A model generated the notes under the pieces. The model saw only the letters and a list, made by a program, of their open reading frames with translations. It had not been told where the DNA came from and did no database searches. Positions 1 through 6,051 of a DNA stretch of 6,051 bases are shown here, one piece after another. The DNA comes from Chloroflexota bacterium (lineage in GTDB: Bacteria; Chloroflexota; Dehalococcoidia; Lucifugimonadales; Lucifugimonadaceae), in assembly GCA_030831265.1 (NCBI GenBank), contig JAURLM010000267.1:1-6051 (forward strand), read 5' to 3'. The stretch's first letter is position 1; every line of letters starts with the position of its first letter. The translations under genes and the position numbers were made by a program.

Positions 1-816
1 CATCCGCTTGAAAAACTCGAAGTTGAGCAGCGGGTAACTGGTCCGCAACTCCCACCACGAAAATCCAGCGGCGAGAATGATCGCAATCGCAAATCCAACG
101 AGTGTGATCGGCGCTGTCCAACCCTCGGACGGTGCCTCGATGATGGCGTAAATCAGTACCGCTACTGCAGCGGTTGAAAGACCAGCGCCCAGGAAGTCGA
201 CTGGCTTCGCATTCGGGTCACGACTTTCCGGCACCAGCCAGAAACCACCGACCAGCGCCACCAGCGCAATCGGCAGATTTACCAGGAACACAGATCCCCA
301 GCAGAACTGCTCCAGCAACGCTCCACCGATCAGCGGCCCAAGTCCAACGCCGATACCAGCTGTGGCAGCCCATATGGAGATTGCCCGCGCTCTTTCAGGA
401 CCTTTGAACACGTTGATGATGATCGATAGTGTCGACGGCATAATCATCGCACCGCCAATACCCATCACTGCCCGCGCCGCAATCACCTGCCCGGAAGACT
501 GGGCAAATATCACCAGGAATGCTGCGCCAGAAAAGATCAGCAGACCAATCCTGAGCATTCTTGCCCTGCCGAACCGGTCACCAAGCCCGCCCATTGTGAG
601 CAACAGACCGGCAAAGACTAGGATGTACGAATCGACCATCCACTGGAGTGTGGAAGACGTCGCCTCGAATTCTCGTTGCAGCGTTGGAATCGCCACGTTG
701 AGAATCGTGTTGTCCATCCCGATCAGCACCAGCGACAGTGAGAGGATTCCAAGCGTCCACCATCTGCGCTTAAAGCTGGGATCTACCGTCGCCATAGAAC
801 TACTTGCTGCGGTCAT
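1..816 (-). CDS. MFS drug efflux transporter, DHA2 (EmrB/QacA-like) family, 3' end off the left edge
   Basis: Proton-driven inner-membrane exporter of drugs or other small hydrophobic compounds, by family. The 272 visible residues cover the N-terminal half of a protein that is normally about 480-530 residues with 14 membrane helices; no stop is reached. Visible marks are a basic N-terminus followed by helix 1 with the DHA2 signature LIGMDNTILNVAIP (residues 31-44), motif A GGLGDRFGRARM (77-88) in the first cytoplasmic loop, helix 4 with RAVMGIGGAMIMP (115-127), and the antiporter motif C region GIGVGLGPLIGG (154-165). At least seven hydrophobic segments can be seen. The ATG at 816-814 is chosen because AGGAGAGG lies a few bases upstream; an in-frame ATG at residue 8 has no such site. 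It lies downstream of an ABC exporter on the same strand, with its own promoter and operator-like palindrome. The substrate cannot be told from sequence. Confidence 0.93.
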   Translation of the reverse strand, partial: MTAASSSMATVDPSFKRRWWTLGILSLSLVLIGMDNTILNVAIPTLQREFEATSSTLQWMVDSYILVFAGLLLTMGGLGDRFGRARMLRIGLLIFSGAAFLVIFAQSSGQVIAARAVMGIGGAMIMPSTLSIIINVFKGPERARAISIWAATAGIGVGLGPLIGGALLEQFCWGSVFLVNLPIALVALVGGFWLVPESRDPNAKPVDFLGAGLSTAAVAVLIYAIIEAPSEGWTAPITLVGFAIAIILAAGFSWWELRTSYPLLNFEFFKRM

Positions 817-877
817 GACGGAACCTCTCCTGTGTGATCGCAACAAAGCGCTGTCGATCCACACCTGGCTGTTTTTA

Positions 878-893
878 GATACGTGCCCGTATC
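878..893. promoter_or_regulatory. Operator-like palindrome in the MFS leader (TetR-type candidate)
   Basis: The perfect inverted repeat GATACG-TGCC-CGTATC has 6-base arms and a 4-base spacer and starts 62 bases upstream of the MFS ATG. It lies directly downstream of a candidate -10 box, so it would cover the transcription start, a usual repressor position. The 9-mer CCGTATCGT overlapping its right arm (887-895) recurs upstream of the ABC ATPase gene (2556-2564). Symmetry and context suit a TetR-family repressor, but no regulator gene is in the window, so the protein is inferred. Confidence 0.6.
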
Positions 894-902
894 GTTATTC
901 AG

Positions 903-931
903 ACTTTAGCACCCCACATTTCATTACGCAA
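903..931 (-). promoter_or_regulatory. Candidate sigma70-like promoter for the MFS gene
   Basis: On the minus strand TTGCGT (926-931) and TAAAGT (903-908) are separated by 17 bases. The first keeps the TTG of the -35 consensus and the second matches the -10 consensus at four of six positions. Transcription would begin near 896, just before the palindrome at 878-893. The -35 also overlaps another perfect palindrome at 926-940. This was judged by eye only. Confidence 0.45.
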
Positions 932-940
932 CCGTTGCGT
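926..940. repeat. 15-base odd palindrome overlapping the MFS -35 region
   Basis: ACGCAAC-C-GTTGCGT is a perfect inverted repeat with 7-base arms around one central base. It lies between the permease stop (994) and the MFS start and overlaps the candidate -35 box. It could be a second operator. As RNA it would form only a short hairpin, and no T-run follows on the minus strand, so a terminator role is unlikely. Confidence 0.4.
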
Positions 941-993
941 TTCGTTTATTGGGAACGCGATTTAGCCGGGTAGTCGATGGGAAAAAGCGAAAC

Positions 994-1725
994 CTACGTG
1001 CGGCGAACTGTGAACGCGGCAGCGACAAGCATCACGGCAGCGAAAATTGCCAGAGCCGCCAGTTCGGTAATGACATCACCGAGACCCAGTCCCTGCAGCA
1101 TGATCGCCCGCATACCATCAACGGCGTATCGCAGCGGAACCACATTCGCCAAAAGCCTCAGGACTGTCGGCATAGTCTCAACCGGAACCATGATTCCAGA
1201 CACGAAGACCTGCGGTGCCAGCACAACCGGAATGAACTGCACCACTTGGAACTCGTTACGAGCAAACGTGGCGACAAAAATTCCGGTGCTTATGCTGGCG
1301 ATGGTCAGAACCATCAGCAGGACAAAGACCTGGAGCAGGTCACCCTGGTAGGCCACATCCAGTACCAACACCGTGTACAGCAGAACGATGGTCGATTGGA
1401 CGAGTGCGAAAAGCAGGAACCCCAGCAGATAGCCAACAAGGATGTCAGCGCGGCTCACAGGAGTCGTGACTAACCGTTCCAGGGTTCCCTGCGAGCGTTC
1501 CCGCAAGAAGCTGACCCCTGTAAGCATGAACGTAAAGAACATTGCGAACGTTGCGATAAGCGCAGGTGCCGTTCGATCCAGCACAACAGATTGGCCGCTG
1601 AAACTTCCGCCGACAAGTGCCATCACCAGCAACGGGGCGACAAGTATCAATCCCAGTGACCGGCGATCCCGCAGCACCTGGCGCACCACCCGCTCCGCTA
1701 TCGCCATTGACCTATGCCAGGACAT
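994..1725 (-). CDS. ABC-2 type exporter permease (DrrB/YhhJ-like)
   Basis: Membrane subunit of an ABC exporter, 243 residues, partner of the ATPase encoded just upstream. It has an amphipathic start with the coupling-like segment VVRQVLRDRRSL, then about six hydrophobic stretches: LILVAPLLVMALVGG, LIATFAMFFTFMLTGVSFL, ILVGYLLGFLLFALV, a long central segment ending in STGIFVATFA, VVLAPQVFVSGIMVP and a C-terminal helix. The segment FLRERSQGTLERLVTTPVSR after helix 2 is the characteristic ABC-2 loop. The region FIPVVLAPQVFVSGIMVPVE before the last helix is also typical. The ATG at 1725-1723 is chosen: GGAAGGGACGAG lies just upstream, and the gene overlaps the ATPase stop by 14 bases, which points to translational coupling. 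The frame stays open upstream to 1872, but that stretch is antisense-like shadow of the ATPase gene. A later ATG at 1707 is a weaker alternative. Likely substrates are drugs or lipids; the sequence does not decide. Confidence 0.93.
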   Translation of the reverse strand: MSWHRSMAIAERVVRQVLRDRRSLGLILVAPLLVMALVGGSFSGQSVVLDRTAPALIATFAMFFTFMLTGVSFLRERSQGTLERLVTTPVSRADILVGYLLGFLLFALVQSTIVLLYTVLVLDVAYQGDLLQVFVLLMVLTIASISTGIFVATFARNEFQVVQFIPVVLAPQVFVSGIMVPVETMPTVLRLLANVVPLRYAVDGMRAIMLQGLGLGDVITELAALAIFAAVMLVAAAFTVRRT

Positions 1726-2473
1726 TGTCTCGTCCCTTCCGCACAAAGTAGAGAAACGCATCTTCCAACGTCGAATCCGGCTGACCTGTAGCTTTTCGCA
1801 ACTCGGCGGGTGAATCCTGGGCGATGATCTTGCCGGTCTGCAAAAACGCCAGCCGGTCACAATGAGCAGCATCGTCCATCGTGTGACTAGATATCAGGAT
1901 CGTCGTACCTGCACTGGCAAGCTGCCTGAAGTGATCCCAGAAAGCCGCACGTAACTCCGGGTCAAGCCCTACAGTCGGCTCATCCAGCAACAACAGGCTG
2001 GGGGAATGAACCAGTGCAATGGCGAGACTGACACGCTGCCGCATGCCACCGCTCAGGCTCTGGATGCCATCCCCTGCCCTGTCACTCAGGCCTACAACCG
2101 ATATCGCCTCGTCAACAGCCGTTTTCCGTTTGCGACGGTCGTTCATGCCGTACATACGGGCAAAGAAATCGACGTTGTTCCGAACGGTCAACTCCTGGTA
2201 AAGGGCGTTCAACTGGGGCATATAGCCAACGTGTTCGGTCAGCTTTGGTGATGGGTCCTCTCCAAGCACCTTCACCGACCCTGAGCCCGGCTTCATCAAA
2301 CCCACGAGCACCCTGATAAATGTCGTCTTTCCGGAACCGTTCGCTCCAAGCAGCCCATAAATTGTGCCGCGGCCAACCTGTATCGACAGTCCTTTCAGAA
2401 CCTCGCGGTCGCCGTAGCTGAAACTCAAATCAGCTACATCGACGGCCGGAACACCGCTTTCCATTGAGGCCAC
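1712..2473 (-). CDS. ABC exporter ATP-binding protein (DrrA/CcmA-like)
   Basis: Cytoplasmic ATPase that powers the adjacent ABC-2 permease; 253 residues, a single nucleotide-binding domain. Visible motifs are Walker A GANGSGKT (43-50), Q-loop Gln87 in GYMPQ, ABC signature LSGGMRQR (140-147), Walker B LLLLDEP (160-166), D-loop GLDP (169-172) and H-loop His197 in ISSH. The tail STLEDAFLYFV is typical of ABC-2 partners. All catalytic residues are present, so it should be active. It is shorter than DrrA (about 330 residues) because it lacks the extra C-terminal domain. The start is GTG at 2473-2471, with AAGGA 9 bases upstream; the in-frame ATG at 2464 has poorer spacing. First gene of the minus-strand operon, overlapping the permease by 14 bases. 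An operator-like repeat lies 69 bases upstream of the start. Confidence 0.95.
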   Translation of the reverse strand: MASMESGVPAVDVADLSFSYGDREVLKGLSIQVGRGTIYGLLGANGSGKTTFIRVLVGLMKPGSGSVKVLGEDPSPKLTEHVGYMPQLNALYQELTVRNNVDFFARMYGMNDRRKRKTAVDEAISVVGLSDRAGDGIQSLSGGMRQRVSLAIALVHSPSLLLLDEPTVGLDPELRAAFWDHFRQLASAGTTILISSHTMDDAAHCDRLAFLQTGKIIAQDSPAELRKATGQPDSTLEDAFLYFVRKGRDNVLA

Positions 2474-2541
2474 TTAACTACATCCTTGCCACTTCGATCC
2501 GGCGCAAAGTCAACAAACGACAAGCTATCACGGCTCATCCT

Positions 2542-2567
2542 TATACGTAACACGTCCGTATCGTATA
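2542..2567. promoter_or_regulatory. Operator-like inverted repeat between the ABC exporter operon and uvrB
   Basis: TATACG (2542-2547) and CGTATA (2562-2567) are complementary 6-base arms 14 bases apart. Inside lies CCGTATCGT (2556-2564), identical to nine bases of the palindromic site before the MFS gene. The distance to the ABC ATPase start (69 bases) is close to that of the MFS site to its start (62 bases). The symmetry is less clean than in the MFS site: the inner pair ACACG-TC-CGTAT is imperfect. The site probably serves the exporter operon but is also in range of uvrB. Confidence 0.45.
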
Positions 2568-2569
2568 TT
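2564..2569 (+). promoter_or_regulatory. Weak -10-like box for uvrB
   Basis: TATATT matches the sigma70 -10 consensus at five of six bases, about 75 bases before the uvrB ATG. The hexamer 17 bases upstream, TTATAC, is a poor -35, so support is weak. It overlaps the inverted repeat at 2542-2567. No recognisable SOS box was seen in this intergenic region. Confidence 0.2.
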
Positions 2570-2644
2570 TGCACAAGTTTTCGCTCGCTTGCTGCGCTGT
2601 GCCACCAACGCTCCCCTCCGACCCTTACGCGCTAAACTGGAATC

Positions 2645-4735
2645 ATGACAACGCTCTCAACCGACCGACGCTTCGAGATCGTCTCCGATTTCAAGCCTAC
2701 GGGTGACCAGCCCGCCGCCATTGAAGCTCTTTCCAATGGCGTGGATGTGCGCGGGTTGAAGCACCAGACGCTGCTTGGCGTCACCGGTTCTGGCAAGACC
2801 TTCAGCATGGCAGGGGTCATTGAGCAGACCCAGAAGCCCACGCTGATCATCGCCCATAACAAAACGCTGGCAGCCCAGCTGGCGGGCGAATTCCAGGAGT
2901 TCTTCCCGCACAACTCGGTCCAGTATTTCGTCTCGTACTACGACTACTACCAGCCGGAAGCCTACGTACCCCAATCAGACACGTACATCGAAAAAGAGTC
3001 TGACATCAACGAGGAGATCGACCGGCTCCGCCACGCGGCAACGCGCTCACTGCTCACCCGCCGCGACACCATCATCGTTGCCTCCGTATCCTGCATTTAC
3101 GGCCTTGGCTCCCCGGAGGAGTACCGGGCCATCGTCCTGAATATCAAGAAGGGCACGGAGCCCGGACTCCGCAAAGTTGTTCGCCGCCTTGTGGACATGT
3201 ACTACGAGCGCAACGACATGGAGATGATCCGCGGTCGCTTCCGGTTGCGAGGTGACACGTTGGAGATCATGCCTGCCTACGAAGAACTGGCTGTCCGCGT
3301 GCAGTTCTTCGGCGACGAAGTGGAGCGCATCACGCAGCTTGACCCATTGACCGGCGAGGTGCTCTCGGAAGTTGATGAAATAGACATCTTCCCCGGCAAG
3401 CACTTCATCACGCCCGAAGAGCAGTTCGGAGAAGCCCTTCAAGAGATCGAGCAGGAGATGGAGGAACAGGTCGAAATCTTCCGTGGGCAGGGCAAGCTGC
3501 TTGAGGCAGAACGCATCGAACAGCGCACTCGTTTCGACCTGGAGATGCTGCGTGAGACGGGAACCTGCGCCGGCATCGAGAACTACTCTCGTCCGCTTGG
3601 ACGCCGCCCACCGGGTTCCGCCCCGTGGACGCTCCTCGACTACTTCCCAGAGGACTACCTGATCTTCATCGATGAGTCGCACATCACGCTCCCGCAGATA
3701 CGCGGCATGTTCCACGGTGACCTAGCACGCAAACGCACACTGGTCGACTTCGGTTTCCGGCTGCCTTCGGCCATCGACAACCGTCCTCTTTCATTCGAGG
3801 AGTTCGAGGCACGCGTCAACCAGATCATCTACGTTTCCGCTACACCGGGGCCTTATGAAGCCGCCCACGAAGAGCAGCGAGTCGAGCAGATTATTCGGCC
3901 GACAGGACTGATCGACCCGATTATCGAGGTGCGGCCGACGGAGGGACAGATCGACGACCTGCTGCACGAAATCCAGCAGACTACAAAGCTCAACCAGCGC
4001 GTGCTCGTTACCACGCTGACGAAACGCATGGCGGAGGAGTTGGCGGATTACCTGCGAGAGATGGGCGTGCGCGTCCACTACCTGCACTCGGAGATCGTCA
4101 CGATGGAGCGCACGGAGATACTGCGCGACCTCCGGCTCGGCGTGTACGACGTGGTTGTCGGCATCAACCTGCTGCGTGAAGGCCTTGACCTGCCGGAAGT
4201 TTCGCTGGTCGCAATTCTCGATGCTGATAAAGAGGGCTACCTGCGCTCCAACACATCGCTGATCCAGACCATCGGCCGCGCCGCCCGGCACGAAAGCGGC
4301 CGAGTCGTCATGTACGCGGACCGAATCACCGACTCAATGCGCAGCGCCATTGACGAGACTGAGCGCAGGCGGGAGATACAGGCGGCGCACAACGCAGAAC
4401 ACGGCATCACTCCGCAGTCGATCATCAAGGAAGTGCGCGACATTACGCAGCGCGTGCGACAGGTTGCGGAAACTAAGACGCCTTACGTCACTGCGACCGA
4501 CCTGCCAAAGGACGACTTGCTGCGACTGGTCAAGGACATCGAGAAGCAGATGAAGCAGGCTGCGAAGGAGATGGAGTTCGAAAAGGCCGCCATGCTCCGC
4601 GACCAGGTGATGGACCTGCGAAAAGTGATGGCCGGCATGGAAGGCATCTCATCCCCCGACCCAGAACCACGCCGCAACGCAAAACTCTCCGACGCCGAGG
4701 AAGCCCTCGACGAAGTCCCGCAGGAGTTCCATTAG
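2645..4735 (+). CDS. uvrB: Excinuclease ABC subunit B (UvrB)
   Basis: Damage-verifying helicase-like subunit of UvrABC nucleotide excision repair in the cytoplasm; it is loaded by UvrA and then recruits UvrC. 696 residues, normal full length. In order: the N-terminal FKPTGDQPAAIEAL segment; Walker A GVTGSGKT (45-52); the damage-probing beta-hairpin with VSYYDYYQPEAYVP (96-109); the UvrA-interacting domain (about 150-250); the DEAD-type motif IDESH (342-346); SAT (398-400); GINLLREGLDLPEVS (506-520); QTIGRAAR (541-548); and the UVR domain that contacts UvrC, with EFEKAAMLRDQVMDLR (644-659). No key residue is missing. An in-frame TAA lies 12 bases upstream of the ATG, and no other start lies between, so the start is secure although its ribosome site (GGA) is weak. 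It is transcribed divergently from the ABC exporter. Its stop directly abuts the TTG of the protease remnant. uvrA and uvrC are not in the window. Confidence 0.99.
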   Translation: MTTLSTDRRFEIVSDFKPTGDQPAAIEALSNGVDVRGLKHQTLLGVTGSGKTFSMAGVIEQTQKPTLIIAHNKTLAAQLAGEFQEFFPHNSVQYFVSYYDYYQPEAYVPQSDTYIEKESDINEEIDRLRHAATRSLLTRRDTIIVASVSCIYGLGSPEEYRAIVLNIKKGTEPGLRKVVRRLVDMYYERNDMEMIRGRFRLRGDTLEIMPAYEELAVRVQFFGDEVERITQLDPLTGEVLSEVDEIDIFPGKHFITPEEQFGEALQEIEQEMEEQVEIFRGQGKLLEAERIEQRTRFDLEMLRETGTCAGIENYSRPLGRRPPGSAPWTLLDYFPEDYLIFIDESHITLPQIRGMFHGDLARKRTLVDFGFRLPSAIDNRPLSFEEFEARVNQIIYVSATPGPYEAAHEEQRVEQIIRPTGLIDPIIEVRPTEGQIDDLLHEIQQTTKLNQRVLVTTLTKRMAEELADYLREMGVRVHYLHSEIVTMERTEILRDLRLGVYDVVVGINLLREGLDLPEVSLVAILDADKEGYLRSNTSLIQTIGRAARHESGRVVMYADRITDSMRSAIDETERRREIQAAHNAEHGITPQSIIKEVRDITQRVRQVAETKTPYVTATDLPKDDLLRLVKDIEKQMKQAAKEMEFEKAAMLRDQVMDLRKVMAGMEGISSPDPEPRRNAKLSDAEEALDEVPQEFH

Positions 4736-4738
4736 TTG
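4722..4738 (+). promoter_or_regulatory. Ribosome binding site and TTG start of the protease gene inside the uvrB end
   Basis: AGGAG (4722-4726) lies within the last codons of uvrB, 9 bases before TTG (4736-4738), which follows the uvrB TAG without a gap. This site decides the TTG start and suggests that translation was coupled to uvrB. The protein read from here, MAINIDQLSVTSLKLE, looks like a normal N-terminus for this protease type. Confidence 0.6.
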
Positions 4739-4935
4739 GCAATCAACATTGACCAGCTATCGGTCACGTCATTGAAACTAGAGTGTGTTTGTAATGGAGT
4801 TCCCTATAGCAGCGGAACGGGATTCATAATTAAAACAGAAACAAAGTATTTTCTCGCTTCAAATTACCATATCTTGTCTGGTTACAACCCAGAAACTGGC
4901 AAACCGATCTCCAATAATGGAGCGGTAACCGATAA

Positions 4936-4944
4936 AATCAAGAT
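4936..4944 (+). repeat. 9-bp direct repeat AATCAAGAT, left copy (target site duplication)
   Basis: AATCAAGAT directly precedes the palindromic element, and an identical copy directly follows it at 5013-5021. The match ends exactly at nine bases on both sides. This is what duplication of a target site during transposition would leave. Confidence 0.8.
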
Positions 4945-5012
4945 CATGCCTATCCGTTTAATTGGCACGACCACTACATCTAGTGGTCGTGCCAATTAAA
5001 CGGATAGGCATG
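4945..5012. mobile_element. 68-bp palindromic MITE-like insertion
   Basis: Two perfect 32-base inverted arms (4945-4976 and 4981-5012) enclose only the loop CATC (4977-4980). The outer ends read CATGCC and GGCATG. The element is flanked by the 9-bp direct repeats AATCAAGAT. It has no coding capacity, so any movement must have used a transposase acting in trans. Element plus one repeat copy is 77 bases, which shifts the frame, and the element supplies a TAA stop in the protease frame. Deleting those 77 bases on paper rejoins the protease reading frame as DKIKILHNDVAG, which strongly supports insertion into a once intact gene. Elements of 68 bp that are almost all terminal repeat are unusually small. 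The IS family cannot be named from this copy. Alternatives are a template-switching event or an assembly fold-back artefact, but the direct repeats and the restored frame speak against both. Confidence 0.8.
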
Positions 5013-5021
5013 AATCAAGAT
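5013..5021 (+). repeat. 9-bp direct repeat AATCAAGAT, right copy (target site duplication)
   Basis: Identical to 4936-4944 and joined directly to the right end of the palindrome. The continuing codons ATC AAG ATT CTG CAC restore the protease frame if the insert and one copy are removed. Confidence 0.8.
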
Positions 5022-5579
5022 TCTGCACAATGACGTTGCTGGATTAGGACGGTGGAGGTGGGATATCGTTGACGCCCTTAATGCAGATGACTCTCCTCGA
5101 TACGTCCTACATCCGGTCTTGAAAGAAACATTTGATGTAGCTCTGCTTCCCATCTCCCCTCCCACATGGGCGAATTTATTCCCGTTGGAGACTCAAAAGA
5201 TGCAATCGGAGTATCTATCTCGCTCCATCAGCTTCTGTGTCGATAATAGGGTTCCCATTGGGTAACATTGGCGAGGGAGGATTAGCAGTCTGTAAAACAG
5301 GCAGCATTGCCAGCGAAATAGATGTGGATTGGAACGGATTACCTAGGTTCTTGATCGATGCGAGAACCAAAGGAGGCATGTCGGGATCGCCTGTAATTGC
5401 TGTACGACACGGATCGTACGTTAACTCAGGTGGGGGACTCGTTTTGGGCGGGGGTAGTAATATGAACTTCTTGGGGATTTATTCAGGTCGCATGAAGGAC
5501 GATTTAGACTTAGGTATTGTTTGGAAGAGCGACAAGTTTTTTGAATTAATTCAATACGCCGACTCACTAGTTTAGCCTC

Positions 5580-6051
5580 CTACTCTGCCACCAATCCTGC
5601 TTCCGGCATTACTACCCCGGCTGACGTGATTATCCGCATGGCATCGCCCATCGACATCTCCAGTTCGGTCACCTTTTCCGCCGGGACGATTATCAGTACG
5701 CCAGTGTTCGGCATGGGCGTCGACGGTATGTAGATCATGATGCGGCCATCCGCCAGCCGCTTCGTCAGAAAACCGATCGACACGATTCCAGCCGACGGAT
5801 ACTCCACCGCCACCACCTGGTTGAACGCGCCTGCGTCGCCGCCGCCAGTGGACGAAGAAACCACCTGCTTCGCAACGCCATAAACAGGCCCGAAGAACGG
5901 AATCCTCGCCATGAACAGTTCCACCCGCCCGTAGGCGCTGCGGCCAATCATGGTTGCCGCGACAAGCCCCAGCAAGAACGAAATGGCAACGATAATCAGG
6001 AATCCCACACCGGGAATCCTTCGGTCGAATATCGCTTCAATAACAGGCTGA
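5580..6051 (-). CDS. DUF502 (COG2928) membrane protein, 5' end off the right edge
   Basis: Member of the uncharacterised DUF502 family of small inner-membrane proteins; no biochemical role is assigned. 156 residues are visible, with the start beyond the right edge. The frame begins QPVIEAIFDRRIPG, the conserved segment before the membrane helix VGFLIIVAISFLLGLVAATM. Then come RIPFFGPVYGVAKQVV, EYPSAGIVSIGFLTKR, IPSTPMPNTGVLIIVPAEKV and LEMSMGDAMRIITSAGVV, all in the family's usual order and spacing. The tail after that is short. A GTG at 6008-6006 would give a 142-residue protein but would remove the conserved upstream IPG segment, so it is not used. The gene converges on the protease remnant, with 4 bases between the two stop codons and no terminator-like hairpin between them. 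Confidence 0.92.
   Translation of the reverse strand, partial: QPVIEAIFDRRIPGVGFLIIVAISFLLGLVAATMIGRSAYGRVELFMARIPFFGPVYGVAKQVVSSSTGGGDAGAFNQVVAVEYPSAGIVSIGFLTKRLADGRIMIYIPSTPMPNTGVLIIVPAEKVTELEMSMGDAMRIITSAGVVMPEAGLVAE

Larger units (their letters stand above)
4736..5575 (+). pseudogene. Trypsin-like serine protease gene, disrupted by a palindromic insertion and a frameshift
   Basis: Remnant of a trypsin-like (chymotrypsin fold) peptidase gene. The N-terminal piece (4736-4999) has GTGFII (residues 27-32) and the catalytic His45 in LASNYHIL, then NPETGKPI. It is cut by a 68-bp palindrome that brings an in-frame TAA (4997-4999). After the insert another frame continues (5014-5262) through HNDVAGLGRWRWDIVDA to TFDVALLPI, holding the likely catalytic Asp (codon 5134-5136). 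The C-terminal piece (open from 5141, recognisable from about 5222 to 5575) reads APSASVSIIGFPLG, FLIDARTKGGMSGSPV with the catalytic Ser codon at 5381-5383, then FLGIYSGR. Thus all three catalytic residues survive, but in two frames. Repaired, the protein would have about 250 residues, with no evident signal peptide or membrane segment. The gene is AT-rich: 23 G+C of 60 at 4801-4860, against 35 of 60 at 3181-3240 in uvrB. The native target is unknown; acquisition by transfer is inferred. Confidence 0.85.

Noticed and set aside
362..1473. Plus-strand open frames across the MFS and permease genes
   Set aside because: They are antisense shadows of clearly recognised minus-strand transporter genes, with no protein-like motifs.
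1726..1872. Longer N-terminus of the ABC permease (open frame to 1872)
   Set aside because: It lies wholly within the ATPase gene, encodes an Arg/Pro/Cys-rich stretch without family likeness, and a good ribosome site precedes the ATG at 1725.
3047..4291. Long minus-strand open frames inside uvrB (3047-3715, 3791-4291)
   Set aside because: They lie opposite conserved UvrB coding sequence; the predicted proteins are low-quality mirror sequences of it.
4944..5013. The 32-base stem as an intrinsic terminator for uvrB
   Set aside because: No T-run follows on either strand, and it lies more than 200 bases inside another gene with flanking direct repeats, which fits insertion better.
5141..5262. 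Programmed ribosomal frameshift in the protease gene
   Set aside because: No convincing slippery heptamer with a downstream structure was seen, and the gene is already broken upstream by the insertion, so decay is simpler.
5237..5575. A stand-alone 112-residue gene from GTG 5237
   Set aside because: It is the C-terminal part of the protease, lacks the His and Asp segments, and has no ribosome site before the GTG.
5580..6008. DUF502 gene as a complete 142-residue protein from GTG 6008
   Set aside because: The frame stays open to the right edge, and the upstream residues match the conserved family segment ending in IPG.

Overview
The window looks like chromosomal DNA from a moderately GC-rich bacterium. 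It carries a full-length UvrB, a drug-efflux block and a DUF502 membrane protein. The style of the proteins (UvrB with a short acidic tail, GTG and TTG starts, a compact ABC-2 exporter) would fit a Chloroflexota-like lineage. That is an impression from the sequence, not an established placement.

Left part, 1-2473, minus strand: an efflux block. In transcription order it holds an ABC exporter ATPase (1712-2473, GTG start), its ABC-2 permease (994-1725, overlapping the ATPase by 14 bases), and after a 177-base gap a DHA2-type (EmrB/QacA-like) MFS drug transporter (1-816), which runs off the left edge. The leaders of the ATPase and of the MFS gene share the 9-mer CCGTATCGT inside palindromic sequence. 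The better site, GATACG-N4-CGTATC, lies just downstream of a plausible sigma70-like promoter. This suggests that one regulator, probably TetR-type and not encoded in the window, controls both pumps.

Middle, 2474-4735: a 171-base divergent intergenic region, then uvrB on the plus strand. UvrB is complete, with Walker A, the beta-hairpin, the helicase motifs and the C-terminal UVR domain.

Right part, 4736-5575: an AT-rich trypsin-like serine protease gene packed between uvrB and the next gene. Its TTG start touches the uvrB stop, and its stop lies 4 bases from the convergent stop of the DUF502 gene. The gene is broken. A 68-bp, almost completely palindromic element (two perfect 32-base arms and a 4-base loop) sits inside it, flanked by a perfect 9-bp direct repeat AATCAAGAT. 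Removing the element and one repeat copy on paper restores the reading frame and recovers the segment carrying the catalytic Asp (TFDVALLPI). At least one more frameshift separates that segment from the Ser-containing C-terminal part (GGMSGSPV). The best reading is a horizontally acquired protease pseudogene hit by a minimal MITE-like palindrome.

Far right, 5580-6051, minus strand: a DUF502 (COG2928) membrane protein gene whose 5' end is outside the window. No rRNA, tRNA or CRISPR array was seen, and no stretch over 300 bases lacks a gene.
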